Assembly (NCBI RefSeq): GCF_020217485.1
Contig: NZ_JAEKMI010000016.1
Span: forward strand, 59,461 to 123,460
DNA from: Mycobacterium sp. WUMAC-067
GTDB lineage: Bacteria > Actinomycetota > Actinomycetes > Mycobacteriales > Mycobacteriaceae
Direction of reading: 5' to 3'
Length of the DNA stretch: 64,000 nucleotides
The notes beneath the pieces are model-generated. The model searched no databases and was not told the origin of the DNA. It saw nothing but the letters and a program-made list of their open reading frames with translations. Position numbers and translations under genes: made by a program. Each line of letters opens with the position of its first letter. Position 1 is the stretch's first letter. Shown piece after piece: positions 42,654 through 52,533 of the stretch.

Positions 42654-43853
42654 ATGACAATGCAATCCGTGTTTCAGGTTGCCGGCTGCCGGATTGACGA
42701 TGTGCACACACCGGCGGCCCAGGAGACTCTTAGTCGAGCGAGAGCTGCGCGGTTGCGGCCGCTGTGCTTGTGTCAGTCGCCGGGCGTGGAGATGTACATC
42801 GCGGCCTCCGGACATGATCTCATCGTCAAGCGGATGCCCGGAACTGCAGTTGCGCATGACCATCGGTGTCGATCCTGGCTGCCCCCGGGTGAGCTTTCGG
42901 GCTACGGAGCGGTCGCCGAGCAGTCAATCGTCGACAATCCGGACGATGGCACAACGGCTTTGCGGTTGGGTTTTTCACTGTCGAAGTCCGCAAATCGGGC
43001 TGCTCCTGAACCTTCCGGTTCCCCGTCAGACACGGTGCAGACCCACGGGAACAAGTTGTCGCTTCTGGGTGTGCTGCACTACTTGTGGGACGAGGCGGAG
43101 CTGACGAGTTGGCATGCGCGTTTCGCCGGCCATCGCTCCTGGGCGGTTGTCTACCGACGTCTGCGGGCGGCCGTGGACGGAAAGCTGGTGCGTAAGGATC
43201 CACTGGCCGCGTCTTTGTTTGTGCCCGAACCGTTCTCGGCCGATCACAAGACCGGCATCGAGCAGCGTCGGATCAAGGCGTGGGCTCCAGCACGACCTCA
43301 GCCAGGAAAGGCAACGAAATTATTGATCGGGGTGGGCGAGGTCAAGGCGATCGAGCCGGCCGGCCATGGGTTCAAAATGCAGGTGCGGCACCAGCCTGGA
43401 CACCCCTGGTTTCTCAATGAAGACCTGTACCGCAAGCTCGCTAAACGATTCGCCACCGAACTGGAGCTCTGGCAGATGGCCGAAGCTGGCGATGTTCGGC
43501 TGTTGGCGATCTGCACCTTCTCGGTTTCTCGGGCGGGATACGCGAACGTCGATCAACTGTCGCTGATGACAACGGATCGCAATTGGCTGCCTTTCACGGG
43601 CGACGCTGATCGGACTCTGCTCAGCACCGCGATTAGCGAGGAGCGCTCGTTCCGCAAAATGCTGTCGTATAACAGCAGCGCGGCCCCGATGGCGTCCTTG
43701 ATTTTCACCGACACCGCTCCGGCGATCGCCGCGTTCATCGACCGTCCTGCCGGTGATGCGGATGGGGACGAGATCTCCTTGATCGCCGGACTGCCGGTGT
43801 GGAACTGGCGTACGGACGAGGACATGCCGGATTTGCCGTCGCCCATGTGCTGA
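42654..43853 (+). CDS. DUF1173-like protein of conjugative elements
   Basis: This 399-residue soluble protein has the N-terminal motif RPLCLC at about residue 36, a His/Cys pair (AHDHRCRSW), and the central SLLGVLHYLWDEAELTSW. These features are what I recall of DUF1173, a family known from integrative conjugative elements but of unknown role. The C-H-C arrangement suggests a zinc site. Confidence 0.65.
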   Translation: MTMQSVFQVAGCRIDDVHTPAAQETLSRARAARLRPLCLCQSPGVEMYIAASGHDLIVKRMPGTAVAHDHRCRSWLPPGELSGYGAVAEQSIVDNPDDGTTALRLGFSLSKSANRAAPEPSGSPSDTVQTHGNKLSLLGVLHYLWDEAELTSWHARFAGHRSWAVVYRRLRAAVDGKLVRKDPLAASLFVPEPFSADHKTGIEQRRIKAWAPARPQPGKATKLLIGVGEVKAIEPAGHGFKMQVRHQPGHPWFLNEDLYRKLAKRFATELELWQMAEAGDVRLLAICTFSVSRAGYANVDQLSLMTTDRNWLPFTGDADRTLLSTAISEERSFRKMLSYNSSAAPMASLIFTDTAPAIAAFIDRPAGDADGDEISLIAGLPVWNWRTDEDMPDLPSPMC

Positions 43854-43928
43854 CGACAACACGGCACCCGCACCACGTCGGTTGTCCGGTGAAGAGGGTC
43901 AACTGTCAGACGGTTACGGTGGGCGACC

Positions 43929-44486
43929 GTGACCGGTGCGGTAGTCCTCAGCCCTGATTGCTTGGGGTGGGCACGCACCGCTGGCTTCATTCATCGCACT
44001 GACGACGCCGCCGGCATTGTCGAGTTCAGGTCGGAGGTCGACGCGCCGATTCGATACGTGATCCGCCGGCCGTCGACGGGTCGTGTGGAGCTCGTCGAAG
44101 TCGATGAACTGGGCGATGAGCAGTTGGTGCTGTTCGTGGCGGAGATCGAGGTTCTCGAGCGCTACCTGTTCGGAATGTTCGGTGACGATATCCGCGCTGA
44201 GGTGGACCTTCCTTTTATCGAACTCCGTTGGGACGAAAAATCATTAGCCGCAGGGTATGAACTCGACGATACGAACCCGGGCTACCAGATCCTGACGGCC
44301 ACCGATCGTGGTCCGGTGGCGGCGGTTCCCCGTTCTGAGGTCGGCTTGCTGGCGTTGGTGCCGCTATCGCATTTCCTCGGCTGGAGTCTGGCGGCGTTGA
44401 AGCGGTCGTTCCTCGATGGGAACTTCAGGCCGCTGTTGTCGGCGGACGGTAGCTATGCGCAACCGGATCTACGGAAACCCACATAG
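43929..44486 (+). CDS. Imm61-like immunity protein
   Basis: This 185-residue protein starts at GTG 43929. LSPDCLGWARTAGF at the N-terminus and VLERYLFGMFGDDIR in the middle, followed by LPFIEL and LAAGYELD, match the Imm61 family as I recall it. That family includes the antitoxin (IFT) of the mycobacterial TNT NAD-glycohydrolase toxin. No toxin gene is adjacent. It sits alone inside the transfer region. Confidence 0.65.
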   Translation: MTGAVVLSPDCLGWARTAGFIHRTDDAAGIVEFRSEVDAPIRYVIRRPSTGRVELVEVDELGDEQLVLFVAEIEVLERYLFGMFGDDIRAEVDLPFIELRWDEKSLAAGYELDDTNPGYQILTATDRGPVAAVPRSEVGLLALVPLSHFLGWSLAALKRSFLDGNFRPLLSADGSYAQPDLRKPT

Positions 44487-44528
44487 TTCTGGACCAGGTA
44501 GCGCACTGCGAGCTGCTTAGCATTGGTT

Positions 44529-45038
44529 ATGCGGAAGTGCACAGCACCGGTCAAGGGTCACAAGAGTGCTGCCGCGAAAGCGGCTTGCCCTGTGCACGGC
44601 ACACAGGCATGGCGGGTGAACACTCCGACAGCTCCGGCGCTCACCTCTCGCTCACGAGGCACTGCCCGATCGAGAGGCAGTGCCAACGGTCTCTTGACGT
44701 CGGCCGACCAAATGGCCCGCCAGACAGGATCGGTGGCCGGCGCGGACTTTATTGCTTGGATCTTCTTGGCCTGGATCGTTGAGGACCGCCTCTGGCTTCT
44801 GGCCCTGGGCGCGATCGCCATCGGTGTGCCGATCGCGCTGGCGGTGCAGTGGACCTATCAATGTTCGGCATGGATCAACGACGGCAGTGCCCGCTGCCAA
44901 CGTCTGCGCGCCGGCATCTTCAAGCGCCGCCACAGCCACAGCCGGGCGGTGACGACGCAATACGATGTCGCGGCCACCGCCGCCCTGATCATCGCCGTCA
45001 TCAACGCACTCATTCTTATCGCCGCCCTACAGCAGTAA
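44529..45038 (+). CDS. Membrane protein with N-terminal Cys/His mini-motif
   Basis: This 169-residue protein starts at ATG 44529. Its N-terminus has a Cx(15-17)CPVHG motif (CTAPVKGHKSAAAKAACPVHG spans residues 3-23). After a basic linker it has three hydrophobic helices, the last at the C-terminus. The mini-motif occurs in other actinobacterial plasmid proteins as I recall. Function unknown. Confidence 0.6.
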   Translation: MRKCTAPVKGHKSAAAKAACPVHGTQAWRVNTPTAPALTSRSRGTARSRGSANGLLTSADQMARQTGSVAGADFIAWIFLAWIVEDRLWLLALGAIAIGVPIALAVQWTYQCSAWINDGSARCQRLRAGIFKRRHSHSRAVTTQYDVAATAALIIAVINALILIAALQQ

Positions 45039-45055
45039 AGGCATAGATACGACGA

Positions 45056-45093
45056 ACCCCCGGGGGGAGCCCGGGGGTGTCGGCACCTTTTTT
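45056..45093 (+). terminator. Candidate hairpin terminator
   Basis: A 9-bp stem, ACCCCCGGG with CCCGGGGGT around a 5-nt loop, is followed after 9 nt by TTTTTT (45088-45093). It lies 18 bp beyond the stop of the membrane protein gene. The gap before the T run makes it atypical. Confidence 0.5.
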
Positions 45094-45369
45094 CGCAAGG
45101 CCAGCTGCCTTCCTTTCCCGACGCCCAAACCGGGGGCGGCGGCGACCGCTGGCGCGAGCGGGCCCACTGTGCGGTTGCCAAGTGCTGAGCAAATCCGTGT
45201 GGTGGGCCGGTGCGCCATGAACGTTACTGCAATTCGGAGGCTTTGACCTAGGCTGCCAAGTATCAAATGTCGCTTGCACCCGGTATACCCCTACGGTAGC
45301 ACCCGGTACTATGTAATTACCTGACCAAGTGCTGCGGGTCTTCGAACGGAAAATGGCAGGTGGTAGCCG
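45094..45369. other. Intergenic stretch before the Rep-like gene
   Basis: No gene was found. A/T content rises toward 45300 (GTACTATGTAATTACC), where the promoter of the Rep-like gene probably lies. A partial CsoR-like motif at 45284 was judged insufficient. Confidence 0.45.
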
Positions 45370-46233
45370 ATGACTCAACAGCTTGGTCACCAGACGGCAT
45401 GGCTTGAGACCTCGCAAAGATTTGCGGAACGAGGCCTACACCGCGGCGCTCCCGTGCGCCGATCTTTTGTGACACGTGAGAGTGACAGTCCAACCCCGCT
45501 CGAAACCGTGATGCGAGCAGCTCGGGGAGGGGCTGGCGGTGGACGTGGCGGCCGCACGCGGTTGGCGCTGCTGCTGAGCTTGTGGTGGGTCAGCTCCACT
45601 CCGCCCTATACGTCTCAGCGACCCGCGAGCTTTTGGGCGGATTTGATCGGTATCGACGATCCGGTGAAGGGGCCTCGCACCGTCGCCGCCAATTTGCAGG
45701 AACTCGCCCGGAGAGGGTTCATCGCGATCGAGCCGGGAGAACCGGGAATGGCCAACGATGTTGCCCTACTCGACGACCTGGCCCGCCCGGGTGAACCGTA
45801 TCTGCGACCCGACGGCAAGAACGGGTCGTACTTTCGGGTACCCGAGCAGCTGTGGACGACCGGCGCGATCGCGAAGCTCAGCGGCCCGGGCCTGGCGATG
45901 TACCTGATCGTGCTGTCGTACCACCATCGCCCGGACGGCATGGAGCACCCACCTGGCGAGGGAATCCGCACACCGGCGGCCCCTCCAGTGTGGTTCTCCC
46001 CCAAGGGGTTCAGCGAGCGACATGGACTGTCTGAAGACACCCGCCTGGCAGGGATCCGCAATCTGCGGAAAGAGGGCATCATCCAGGTCGAGACCCAGCA
46101 CATCGACATTCAGAATCAGTCGGGATCCGGACATCGCCGCTTTCGTCGACAGATGTTGACCCTGCACCCGCTCTACGTGCCGCCGCTGCCCGGTCGGTCC
46201 CCGTCCAGCAATCCGGCCGCGGCCGGGATGTAA
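45370..46233 (+). CDS. Winged-helix replication-initiator-like protein
   Basis: This 287-residue protein has two wing-type domains: LALLLSLWWVSSTPP through LQELARRGFIAIE, and LSGPGLAMYLIVLSYH through FSERHGLSEDTRLAGIRNLRKEGII. Tandem winged helices of this sort occur in actinobacterial plasmid replication initiators, so a replication or copy-control role is possible; a transcription factor is an alternative. Its 3' end faces the relaxase gene. Confidence 0.55.
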   Translation: MTQQLGHQTAWLETSQRFAERGLHRGAPVRRSFVTRESDSPTPLETVMRAARGGAGGGRGGRTRLALLLSLWWVSSTPPYTSQRPASFWADLIGIDDPVKGPRTVAANLQELARRGFIAIEPGEPGMANDVALLDDLARPGEPYLRPDGKNGSYFRVPEQLWTTGAIAKLSGPGLAMYLIVLSYHHRPDGMEHPPGEGIRTPAAPPVWFSPKGFSERHGLSEDTRLAGIRNLRKEGIIQVETQHIDIQNQSGSGHRRFRRQMLTLHPLYVPPLPGRSPSSNPAAAGM

Positions 46234-46269
46234 GGGAACCGGACAGCAGTCGGCGACGTCTAAACGGTC

Positions 46270-46386
46270 ATGGAGTTGGAGGAACGGCTGGCTTTGATCG
46301 GCGAGGGTGTGGATCCCGATGATCCGGCAGTGATGACGGCGCTCGACATGGTCCGCTGGGAGCTACAGCTGCTCGGGACTGATTAG
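46270..46386 (+). CDS. Possible 38-residue acidic protein
   Basis: An ATG at 46270 opens a frame that reads MELEERLALIGEGVDPDDPA and ends in a stop at 46384-46386. It overlaps the relaxase stop on the other strand. The composition is protein-like (amphipathic, acidic) but the ribosome site is poor. Confidence 0.35.
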   Translation: MELEERLALIGEGVDPDDPAVMTALDMVRWELQLLGTD

Positions 46387-49300
46387 AGGCCGAGGCCGAC
46401 GTCAGTGCCGCGGCTGCGATCGCGATCGGCGTCGAGAGCGCGGGCCCGGTAGTGGGTGATGTCGTGGTAGGTGCGGCCCAGCTCGTCGCGACGGGTGAGC
46501 AGGTCGTTGGCTTCTTGCGCCGCCTCGCCGGCGGCGGTGGTGCTGGCGAGGTGGTGTTCGACCCGATCGAGCGCGGTACGCGCGGGACGCTCTGCCGGGT
46601 CCGCAAGCCGGTGTGACCATGGCAGTTGGTTGTTGAGCATGTCGGTGAGGCTGGCTTCGCGCTGGTTGTCGGCGCTGGTGACCAGGAGCAGTTTGGCGTT
46701 GGCGTCGCCGGCCGCCTTGGTGAGCGCGCGCAGCTGGTGGGGGTTGAGTTGGTCGGCGTCGTCGACGACGAGCAGGGTGCCGGTGGGCAGTTTCCATTGC
46801 CCGTTGTCGAGCCGCTCGATCGCTTGGTCGGGGTTGGCGGTGGTGTCGGCGTAGCGGTGTTGTCCTGCATAGGTTTCGGCGTTCTCGCTGGCCGGGATGG
46901 CCAGGATGCGGTGCTGGTTGCGCAGCGCGGTCGTGGCCAAGGCGCCGAGGACTGCGGACTTGTCGGCGTTGGCGCCCAAGTGGAGGGGTTGGACGGTTTG
47001 GGCGCTGCCTGCGATGTCGGTGACGGCCGCGGCCGTGGGCTTGTCGAGCAGGTCGAGGTCGGCTTCGCGTGTGCCGTACATGGCGGCGGGGCTGCGGACG
47101 CCGGCCTCGTCGAGCATGTCGACTTCGCGGCGCAGTGCGGGAAGGTCAGCGACAAGGTCGTAGTCCATGCCGGGTCGGGTGCCGAATACGCGGGCGGCGG
47201 CGAGCTCGGCGCGCATGAGTTGGTTGTCGAGGTCGGTGGCCTCGATGCGAGCTTGGCGCAGCTGTTCGGCGTCAGCGCGCATGGCGGCGCTGCGGCGCTG
47301 CTGAATGTCGTGTTCGGTGACCACGCCTGAGGGTCCGCCGGCGATGTTCATCAAGGCCTCCTGAGTAGTGTCGCGCTGGTGGGCGGCATCGGCGAGCGCG
47401 ACGGCGACCGCCGGTGTGTGTCGGGCGAGTTCGGCGCGGTGTTCGGTGAGGACCGCGGCGAGTTCGGTCTTGTTGTCGCGTTGGGCGGTGGTGATCTGCT
47501 CGTCGATGGTGGCGAGCAGGCGGTGGTGGCTTTCGCTGGTGTGCTCGGAGCGAACCCAGTCGGCGTGAGCGTGGGTGTAGGCGTGGGCATAGGGCCGCTG
47601 TTCGTCGCGGCGCCGGACCAGTTCGGCGAGCTCGGCGGCGAGGGCTTGTTCGGCGGGCCCTCCACCGGTGTGCAGGATGGCGTGCTGCAGCTCGTTGACG
47701 CGGTCGCGTGCGCGATCGCGAGCGATGCGCAGCGCGAGGATGTCGGCGGGCCGGGTGGGGGCGGGCCGGTAGGGCAGCAGATCCTCGAAATCCCAGTCGC
47801 CAAGGTCGTCTTCGGCGTATCCGTAGGCATAGTCGGCGGGATCCGGGGGCGCGTCCTGGTCGGCGTAGGCGGCTTCTTCGGGGGACGGCTCGGCGAGCAG
47901 ATCGAGCTGGCTGCCGGCAGCGGAGGTTGCCCATTCGGCGGGATGCGGAATGTCGGTGTCGACCGTCGCGGCGTGCATGAGCAGTTCGATGCGGGTGGTG
48001 AGCAGACGGGCGTATTCATCGGGGCGGAGGCCGCCTTCGGTTTCGGCGATCTCGCGCAGATGTTCACTGGCCGCTGCCAGCAGGTCTGCCGGTGGCCAAT
48101 CGGATGCGGTGACGGCGGCGATGAGCCCGGGCCACGCCGGGTCTGCGATGACGGTTTCGGCGAGCTCGGACCCGAGCAGATGGTGCAGTTCTGGGGTCCA
48201 GTCAGGACGCAGGCGGGGGTTCGAGCGTTCCAGTGTCGGCGGGGCCAGGGTGCCTGACAGTCGCCACCACAGGGCCGCTGCGGGCAGTTCGTCTGGTAGC
48301 GGACCGTGGGCGGCCATCGCGGAGGCGAGCATTCCCGCGACGTCGGCGCCGGCCCGGGCCGCGTCGTCGATGTGGGCGGCCAGCCGCGGCCAGTAGGGGT
48401 CGTTGGGAATGTGCGGGTTGAGCATCGCGGCCATGGTGCGCCAGCGCGAGACGCTGTCTTGGCTGTGCAGGATCGCGGCGTCGACGCGGCTGTGCAGAAG
48501 CTGCTGGAAGGCCGCGGAGCGGTTCGCGTGTTGCTCGCGACCGGTGATCCGCGTGTCGGCGGGATCGACATCGTGGGCGGCGCGGAACACCGCGATTTCG
48601 GCCATCAACTGGGGTTGTCCGTTGAGCAGTGGCCGCGCCCAGGACGGCGTGGCGGCCGGGGTCCACTCGCGTGCGGTATCGCGGATCTGGTCGGCCAGTT
48701 CGGTCACGAGTCGCGCTCGGCCGCCGAGGTATTCGGCCCATTGCGGGTTGTGTTGGACGGCAGTCGGGATGGCCGGCAGCCAGCGCAGCGGCCCGACATT
48801 GGCGGCTGCGGAGCCTTCGGGGGTGGGCAGGCGCCAGTCGAGGACCGCGGCGACGTCGGCGGTGTCACCTAGCGGCTTGGCTGCGGCGTGCTGCAGTGCG
48901 GCGACGGGGTCGTGTCCGTCGAGGGCGAGCAGGGCTAGGTTGCGCCGCAGGACGGGCCAGGCTTCAGCGTCGGTGATGTCACCGACGATGGCGGTGGCGG
49001 CCTGGTCGATGCGGGCCATGGTGGCCGGCCCGGCGAGAACTTCGGCGGCCGCGGTGAGGGCGTCGGCGTACATGCTTGCCGCGCCGTAGAGCCGGCCGAA
49101 CGGGTCGAGTTCGGCTTGGGCGGCGGTGGTGGCCGAGACCTGGCGGCCGTCGCGGCGAAGGATCGTCGAGAGGATGTCGACGGCGGTCGGGGGGTGGGTG
49201 GCTTTGGGCGCGAGGATGCGGTGCGGGTCAGCTTCGGATGTCGAGAAATAGAAGTGGTTTTCGTCGCGGGCTCGGGTGCCGGCGACGTAGAGCTGCTGGC

Positions 49301-52172
49301 GGGTCAGGTGATCGGTGGCCACGATATGGCAGGTGCCTTTGATCTTCTGGGTGCCTGCGGTGAGGCCCTGGGCAGCGTTGATGGTGGAGGCGTAGCCGAG
49401 GGTGGTGTTGGCCGTTACGTAGTCGGCGGGAAGCCGTATCGTCTTGGCCCGCCGGTCGGCGCCCAGGCGCGCGACGGTGATCGATCCGTCACGGTGTACG
49501 GAGCGAATTTCGTAGCGGTGGCCGTTCTTGATCCAGGCGCCGTTGGGCAGTCGCAGCCAGCGGGCGTTCTTGCGGGTGATGATCCAGTCCCCGGCCGATG
49601 CGGTCAGCCCGTCAGCCAGCGTGACGGTCCGTGAGGGCTTGGCATTGGCATTGCGCAACCGGTCGAGTCGGGCGCGTTCGTTGAGTTCGGCGACCAGGTC
49701 GTTGGTGGGTGCCAACAGGACACTGCGGTGTCCGGCTTTGATGTCGTCGGCCCACGCTTGGTAGGCCATGTCGGCGGCTGTTTGGTCAGCTCCGACGTGA
49801 ACGCGGCCGTGGTCGATGTAGTAGGCGATGCCGGCAGGATCGCCGTCGCGGATGGCCAGGCTGGCTGCGCTTTGGGCGGGGTCGCGGAAGCGCACCACCG
49901 TGGAGAGCGTGAGGGTTTCGGGGCGGGTGGACAGGTCGGTGATGACGCCGCCGGCCGAGATCGACGCCAGCTGTTGATCGTCGCCGACGAGGCGCACGCT
50001 GGCACCTCGTGCGAGCGCGTGGGTGATCATTTCGTCGAGGTCGAAGGTGGAGGCCATACCCGCTTCGTCGACGATCAACAGGGTGTCGGGACCAATGGTG
50101 TTGAACCACTTGAGTGCCGGGTCGTTGGCCGCCACGGGGTGATCGGTGGGGGCGGCCAGTTGAACGAATTTGGCCATGGTGTCGGTGGTGATGTTGGCGT
50201 CTTCGGCCAAGACTTCGGCAGCCGCCGCGGTTGGCGCCAGGCCGATGACGTTGCCGCCGCTGTTGATCCACGCGGCAGCGAGAACGGACATGGCGGTGGT
50301 TTTCCCGGTGCCGGCGGGGGCAAGCGCCAGTTGCAGCCGGGCCCCGGAAGTGGCCATGCCGCGCACCAATGCTTGCTGGGCTTCGTTGAGCTGCAAGCCG
50401 CTTTGGGCGTGCTGTTCGAGCATCGCCAAACCGATGCTGGTGTCGTCTGCGACACGGCCGCCACGCTGTTCGGCCGCGGCCAGGATGCGTCGTTCGGCGG
50501 CCCGGATGGCTTCGCTGGTGTAGCGGGTCGAATCGTGGCGGGTATAGACCGAGACGCCATCGCGGCGGCGCAGCACCGTGGGTTCGTTCATCTCGGTGTC
50601 GGCGTGGGTGGTGATGGTGATGCTGCAGGCGCCAAGCGCATGGTTGACGATCCGCTTGAGGATCTCGGGATCGCCGTGGCGGTCGGTGCCCCGCAGTACC
50701 CGCTGAGCCTCGGCCCGGACATGGTTGATGCCCCATTCGGCCCGGTCGTGTGAGACCCGGTCGATGACTGCTTCGGCTTGTTCGGCAACCCATTCGGAGG
50801 TGATGGCGGGCTGGCGGCGGGGCCGCGCGCGGTGGGTGACGTCGGTGATCAGCCGGGCCAGTTTGCGGTGGCTGCCGATGAGTTCGATGGCCTCGGTTCG
50901 CCACGTCTGCCGCTGCTCGCCAAGGCTGCGCGGCTCATGTTTGGCCTGCCGGGTGTCGAGGGTGGCCTGTTGGGACAGCGCGAGCATTTCCACGGCGCTG
51001 GGCTCACGGCCGTGCTCGACCTGGAAGGCCTTCGCCAGGTCTGCGACACGGTGCTCGATCGCGGCGCGGCGGGCTGACCAGCGCTCGATGAGTTCGACCG
51101 GGATTCCGTCGATTTCGCGCACCGGCCGTTTGTCGTTCTTGGCGCGGGTTTCGGCGAACTGCACACCGAGTGCGGCCATGAGGTGGGCCTCGAGTCGGGT
51201 GTTGTAGAGCTCGGAGGCGGCGACGGTGGCCTTGTGCAGGGGGTCGCCGTCCAGCGCAAGCCAGCGCGGAATTCCGTCGGCCCCGATGACCCGCACCTTG
51301 TTGCTGATCGCGACGTGGGTGTGCAGGTTGGGATCTCCGGCGCGGGAGTCTCGGTGATCGAACGCGGCGGCGATGAATCCGGTGGTGTCGACCTGGGCGA
51401 TTCCGTTGGCTCCCATGCGGGAAAACGCTGCGTGTTCTTCCAGGAATGCGAGGGCGTCGGCAACGGCTTGGTGGTGCGCGGCGAGGATGGTTTCCGAGAT
51501 TTCCCGGGGCGCCACAGCCCACAGCACCGACACCGACTTGACCGGGGTGAACGTGAGGTCGTAGCCGGCGACGGCTTGGGTTTGAGCGCGGGATTTGCGG
51601 GCGATGAAGCCGGTCAGTTCTCGCTCGTCGGCCGGTGGGCGACCGTACTGGTCGGCGAACATTTCACGGGCGACCGCTGTTTTGATGCGGGCACGTTCGT
51701 CGGGTTCGAGGGAGGCTTGACGGTCGCGGCCGAGGGTGGCGTTGAAGTCGGCGTAGCCCTCTCGAAGGCGGCGCATCCATTCGTTGTCGGTCTTGTTGAC
51801 GCGGAACGGCCGGCCCAGTCGAGCGGCGGCGATGGCACCGTTGTGCCCGAGTCCGAATCCGGTGAGCCGCTCGGTGATTCGGTCGGCGTTGGGGTGCAGG
51901 CCTTCACCGAAGAGGGCCTTCATCTGGTCCTCGGTGACCTCGGAGCCTTCGGGGACCGACCACAGCTCGGCGACCATCGGATCGGTAGCGTCGCGGCCTG
52001 CGGGTTCACCGAGACCGGGCAGGCCGCTGCCCAGCCAGCGACCGGGGGTTTCGCCTTTTTCGCTGTAGTAGTCGGCCAGGCTCGATTTGCCGCGGTGGGT
52101 GTCGTCGGACGCAGCGACCTGGCGAATCAGGTACATGTACCCGTCGCCCGCGCTTAATTTGTGCAAGCCCAT
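46383..52172 (-). CDS. MobF-family (TraI/TrwC) relaxase-helicase
   Basis: This protein has about 1929 residues from ATG 52172; the frame is open to 52715 but that extension is Pro/Ser/His-rich and unlike protein. The N-terminal TrwC domain has catalytic Tyr (ADYYSEKGE) and the HUH metal motif NLHTHVAIS. The SF1 helicase has Walker A LAPAGTGKTTAMS and Walker B LLIVDEAGMAS. A long C-terminal part includes a second degenerate helicase-like region (LGANADKSAVLGAL, LLVVDDADQL). It nicks oriT and unwinds the strand for transfer. Confidence 0.93.
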   Translation of the reverse strand: MGLHKLSAGDGYMYLIRQVAASDDTHRGKSSLADYYSEKGETPGRWLGSGLPGLGEPAGRDATDPMVAELWSVPEGSEVTEDQMKALFGEGLHPNADRITERLTGFGLGHNGAIAAARLGRPFRVNKTDNEWMRRLREGYADFNATLGRDRQASLEPDERARIKTAVAREMFADQYGRPPADERELTGFIARKSRAQTQAVAGYDLTFTPVKSVSVLWAVAPREISETILAAHHQAVADALAFLEEHAAFSRMGANGIAQVDTTGFIAAAFDHRDSRAGDPNLHTHVAISNKVRVIGADGIPRWLALDGDPLHKATVAASELYNTRLEAHLMAALGVQFAETRAKNDKRPVREIDGIPVELIERWSARRAAIEHRVADLAKAFQVEHGREPSAVEMLALSQQATLDTRQAKHEPRSLGEQRQTWRTEAIELIGSHRKLARLITDVTHRARPRRQPAITSEWVAEQAEAVIDRVSHDRAEWGINHVRAEAQRVLRGTDRHGDPEILKRIVNHALGACSITITTHADTEMNEPTVLRRRDGVSVYTRHDSTRYTSEAIRAAERRILAAAEQRGGRVADDTSIGLAMLEQHAQSGLQLNEAQQALVRGMATSGARLQLALAPAGTGKTTAMSVLAAAWINSGGNVIGLAPTAAAAEVLAEDANITTDTMAKFVQLAAPTDHPVAANDPALKWFNTIGPDTLLIVDEAGMASTFDLDEMITHALARGASVRLVGDDQQLASISAGGVITDLSTRPETLTLSTVVRFRDPAQSAASLAIRDGDPAGIAYYIDHGRVHVGADQTAADMAYQAWADDIKAGHRSVLLAPTNDLVAELNERARLDRLRNANAKPSRTVTLADGLTASAGDWIITRKNARWLRLPNGAWIKNGHRYEIRSVHRDGSITVARLGADRRAKTIRLPADYVTANTTLGYASTINAAQGLTAGTQKIKGTCHIVATDHLTRQQLYVAGTRARDENHFYFSTSEADPHRILAPKATHPPTAVDILSTILRRDGRQVSATTAAQAELDPFGRLYGAASMYADALTAAAEVLAGPATMARIDQAATAIVGDITDAEAWPVLRRNLALLALDGHDPVAALQHAAAKPLGDTADVAAVLDWRLPTPEGSAAANVGPLRWLPAIPTAVQHNPQWAEYLGGRARLVTELADQIRDTAREWTPAATPSWARPLLNGQPQLMAEIAVFRAAHDVDPADTRITGREQHANRSAAFQQLLHSRVDAAILHSQDSVSRWRTMAAMLNPHIPNDPYWPRLAAHIDDAARAGADVAGMLASAMAAHGPLPDELPAAALWWRLSGTLAPPTLERSNPRLRPDWTPELHHLLGSELAETVIADPAWPGLIAAVTASDWPPADLLAAASEHLREIAETEGGLRPDEYARLLTTRIELLMHAATVDTDIPHPAEWATSAAGSQLDLLAEPSPEEAAYADQDAPPDPADYAYGYAEDDLGDWDFEDLLPYRPAPTRPADILALRIARDRARDRVNELQHAILHTGGGPAEQALAAELAELVRRRDEQRPYAHAYTHAHADWVRSEHTSESHHRLLATIDEQITTAQRDNKTELAAVLTEHRAELARHTPAVAVALADAAHQRDTTQEALMNIAGGPSGVVTEHDIQQRRSAAMRADAEQLRQARIEATDLDNQLMRAELAAARVFGTRPGMDYDLVADLPALRREVDMLDEAGVRSPAAMYGTREADLDLLDKPTAAAVTDIAGSAQTVQPLHLGANADKSAVLGALATTALRNQHRILAIPASENAETYAGQHRYADTTANPDQAIERLDNGQWKLPTGTLLVVDDADQLNPHQLRALTKAAGDANAKLLLVTSADNQREASLTDMLNNQLPWSHRLADPAERPARTALDRVEHHLASTTAAGEAAQEANDLLTRRDELGRTYHDITHYRARALDADRDRSRGTDVGLGL

Positions 52173-52533
52173 CACTGCGTCATCACCCGGGTCTGAGCCA
52201 AAGGCCGGCCGGGGAGTTATACGACAGCCGTTACCAATTTGTGACCTGAATGCAAGAGGTGTGTGGTTCGGCGGTGAGCTCGGGAAGGCCCGTGGCGTGG
52301 ACGGGGATGGGCGGCAGCAGACGGTCAGGCCGGGGACGGGGTGGCAAGGACACGGTGGACCGGTTCGAACGGACACGAATGGGCTTGTGAGCAGCGGTGG
52401 AGGGTGGCGGAGCGAGGGCGCGGGTGACCGGCCGGTGTTGGGCTCCCGGACGCGACCGCGACCGGCGTGCACGTTGTGCCAATGTGCCAGACGTCTTCGG
52501 GGGTGTGTCGGTGGTGGGTGTGAGCATTGACGG
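52173..52533. other. Non-coding region upstream of the relaxase, candidate oriT
   Basis: These 361 bp carry no convincing gene. MobF oriT sites commonly sit next to the relaxase start. An 8-bp palindrome GTTCGAAC is at 52363-52370, and the region ATACGACAGCCGTTACCAATTT near 52218 is locally AT-richer. The nic site cannot be assigned from sequence alone. Confidence 0.4.

Noticed and set aside
45284..45299. Partial CsoR-like box (TACCCCTACGGTA)
   Set aside because: The right arm is incomplete compared with the perfect palindrome at 19319 and the downstream gene is Rep-like.
47351..48571. 406-residue Pro/Ser/Thr-rich frame
   Set aside because: It is a shadow of the relaxase gene.
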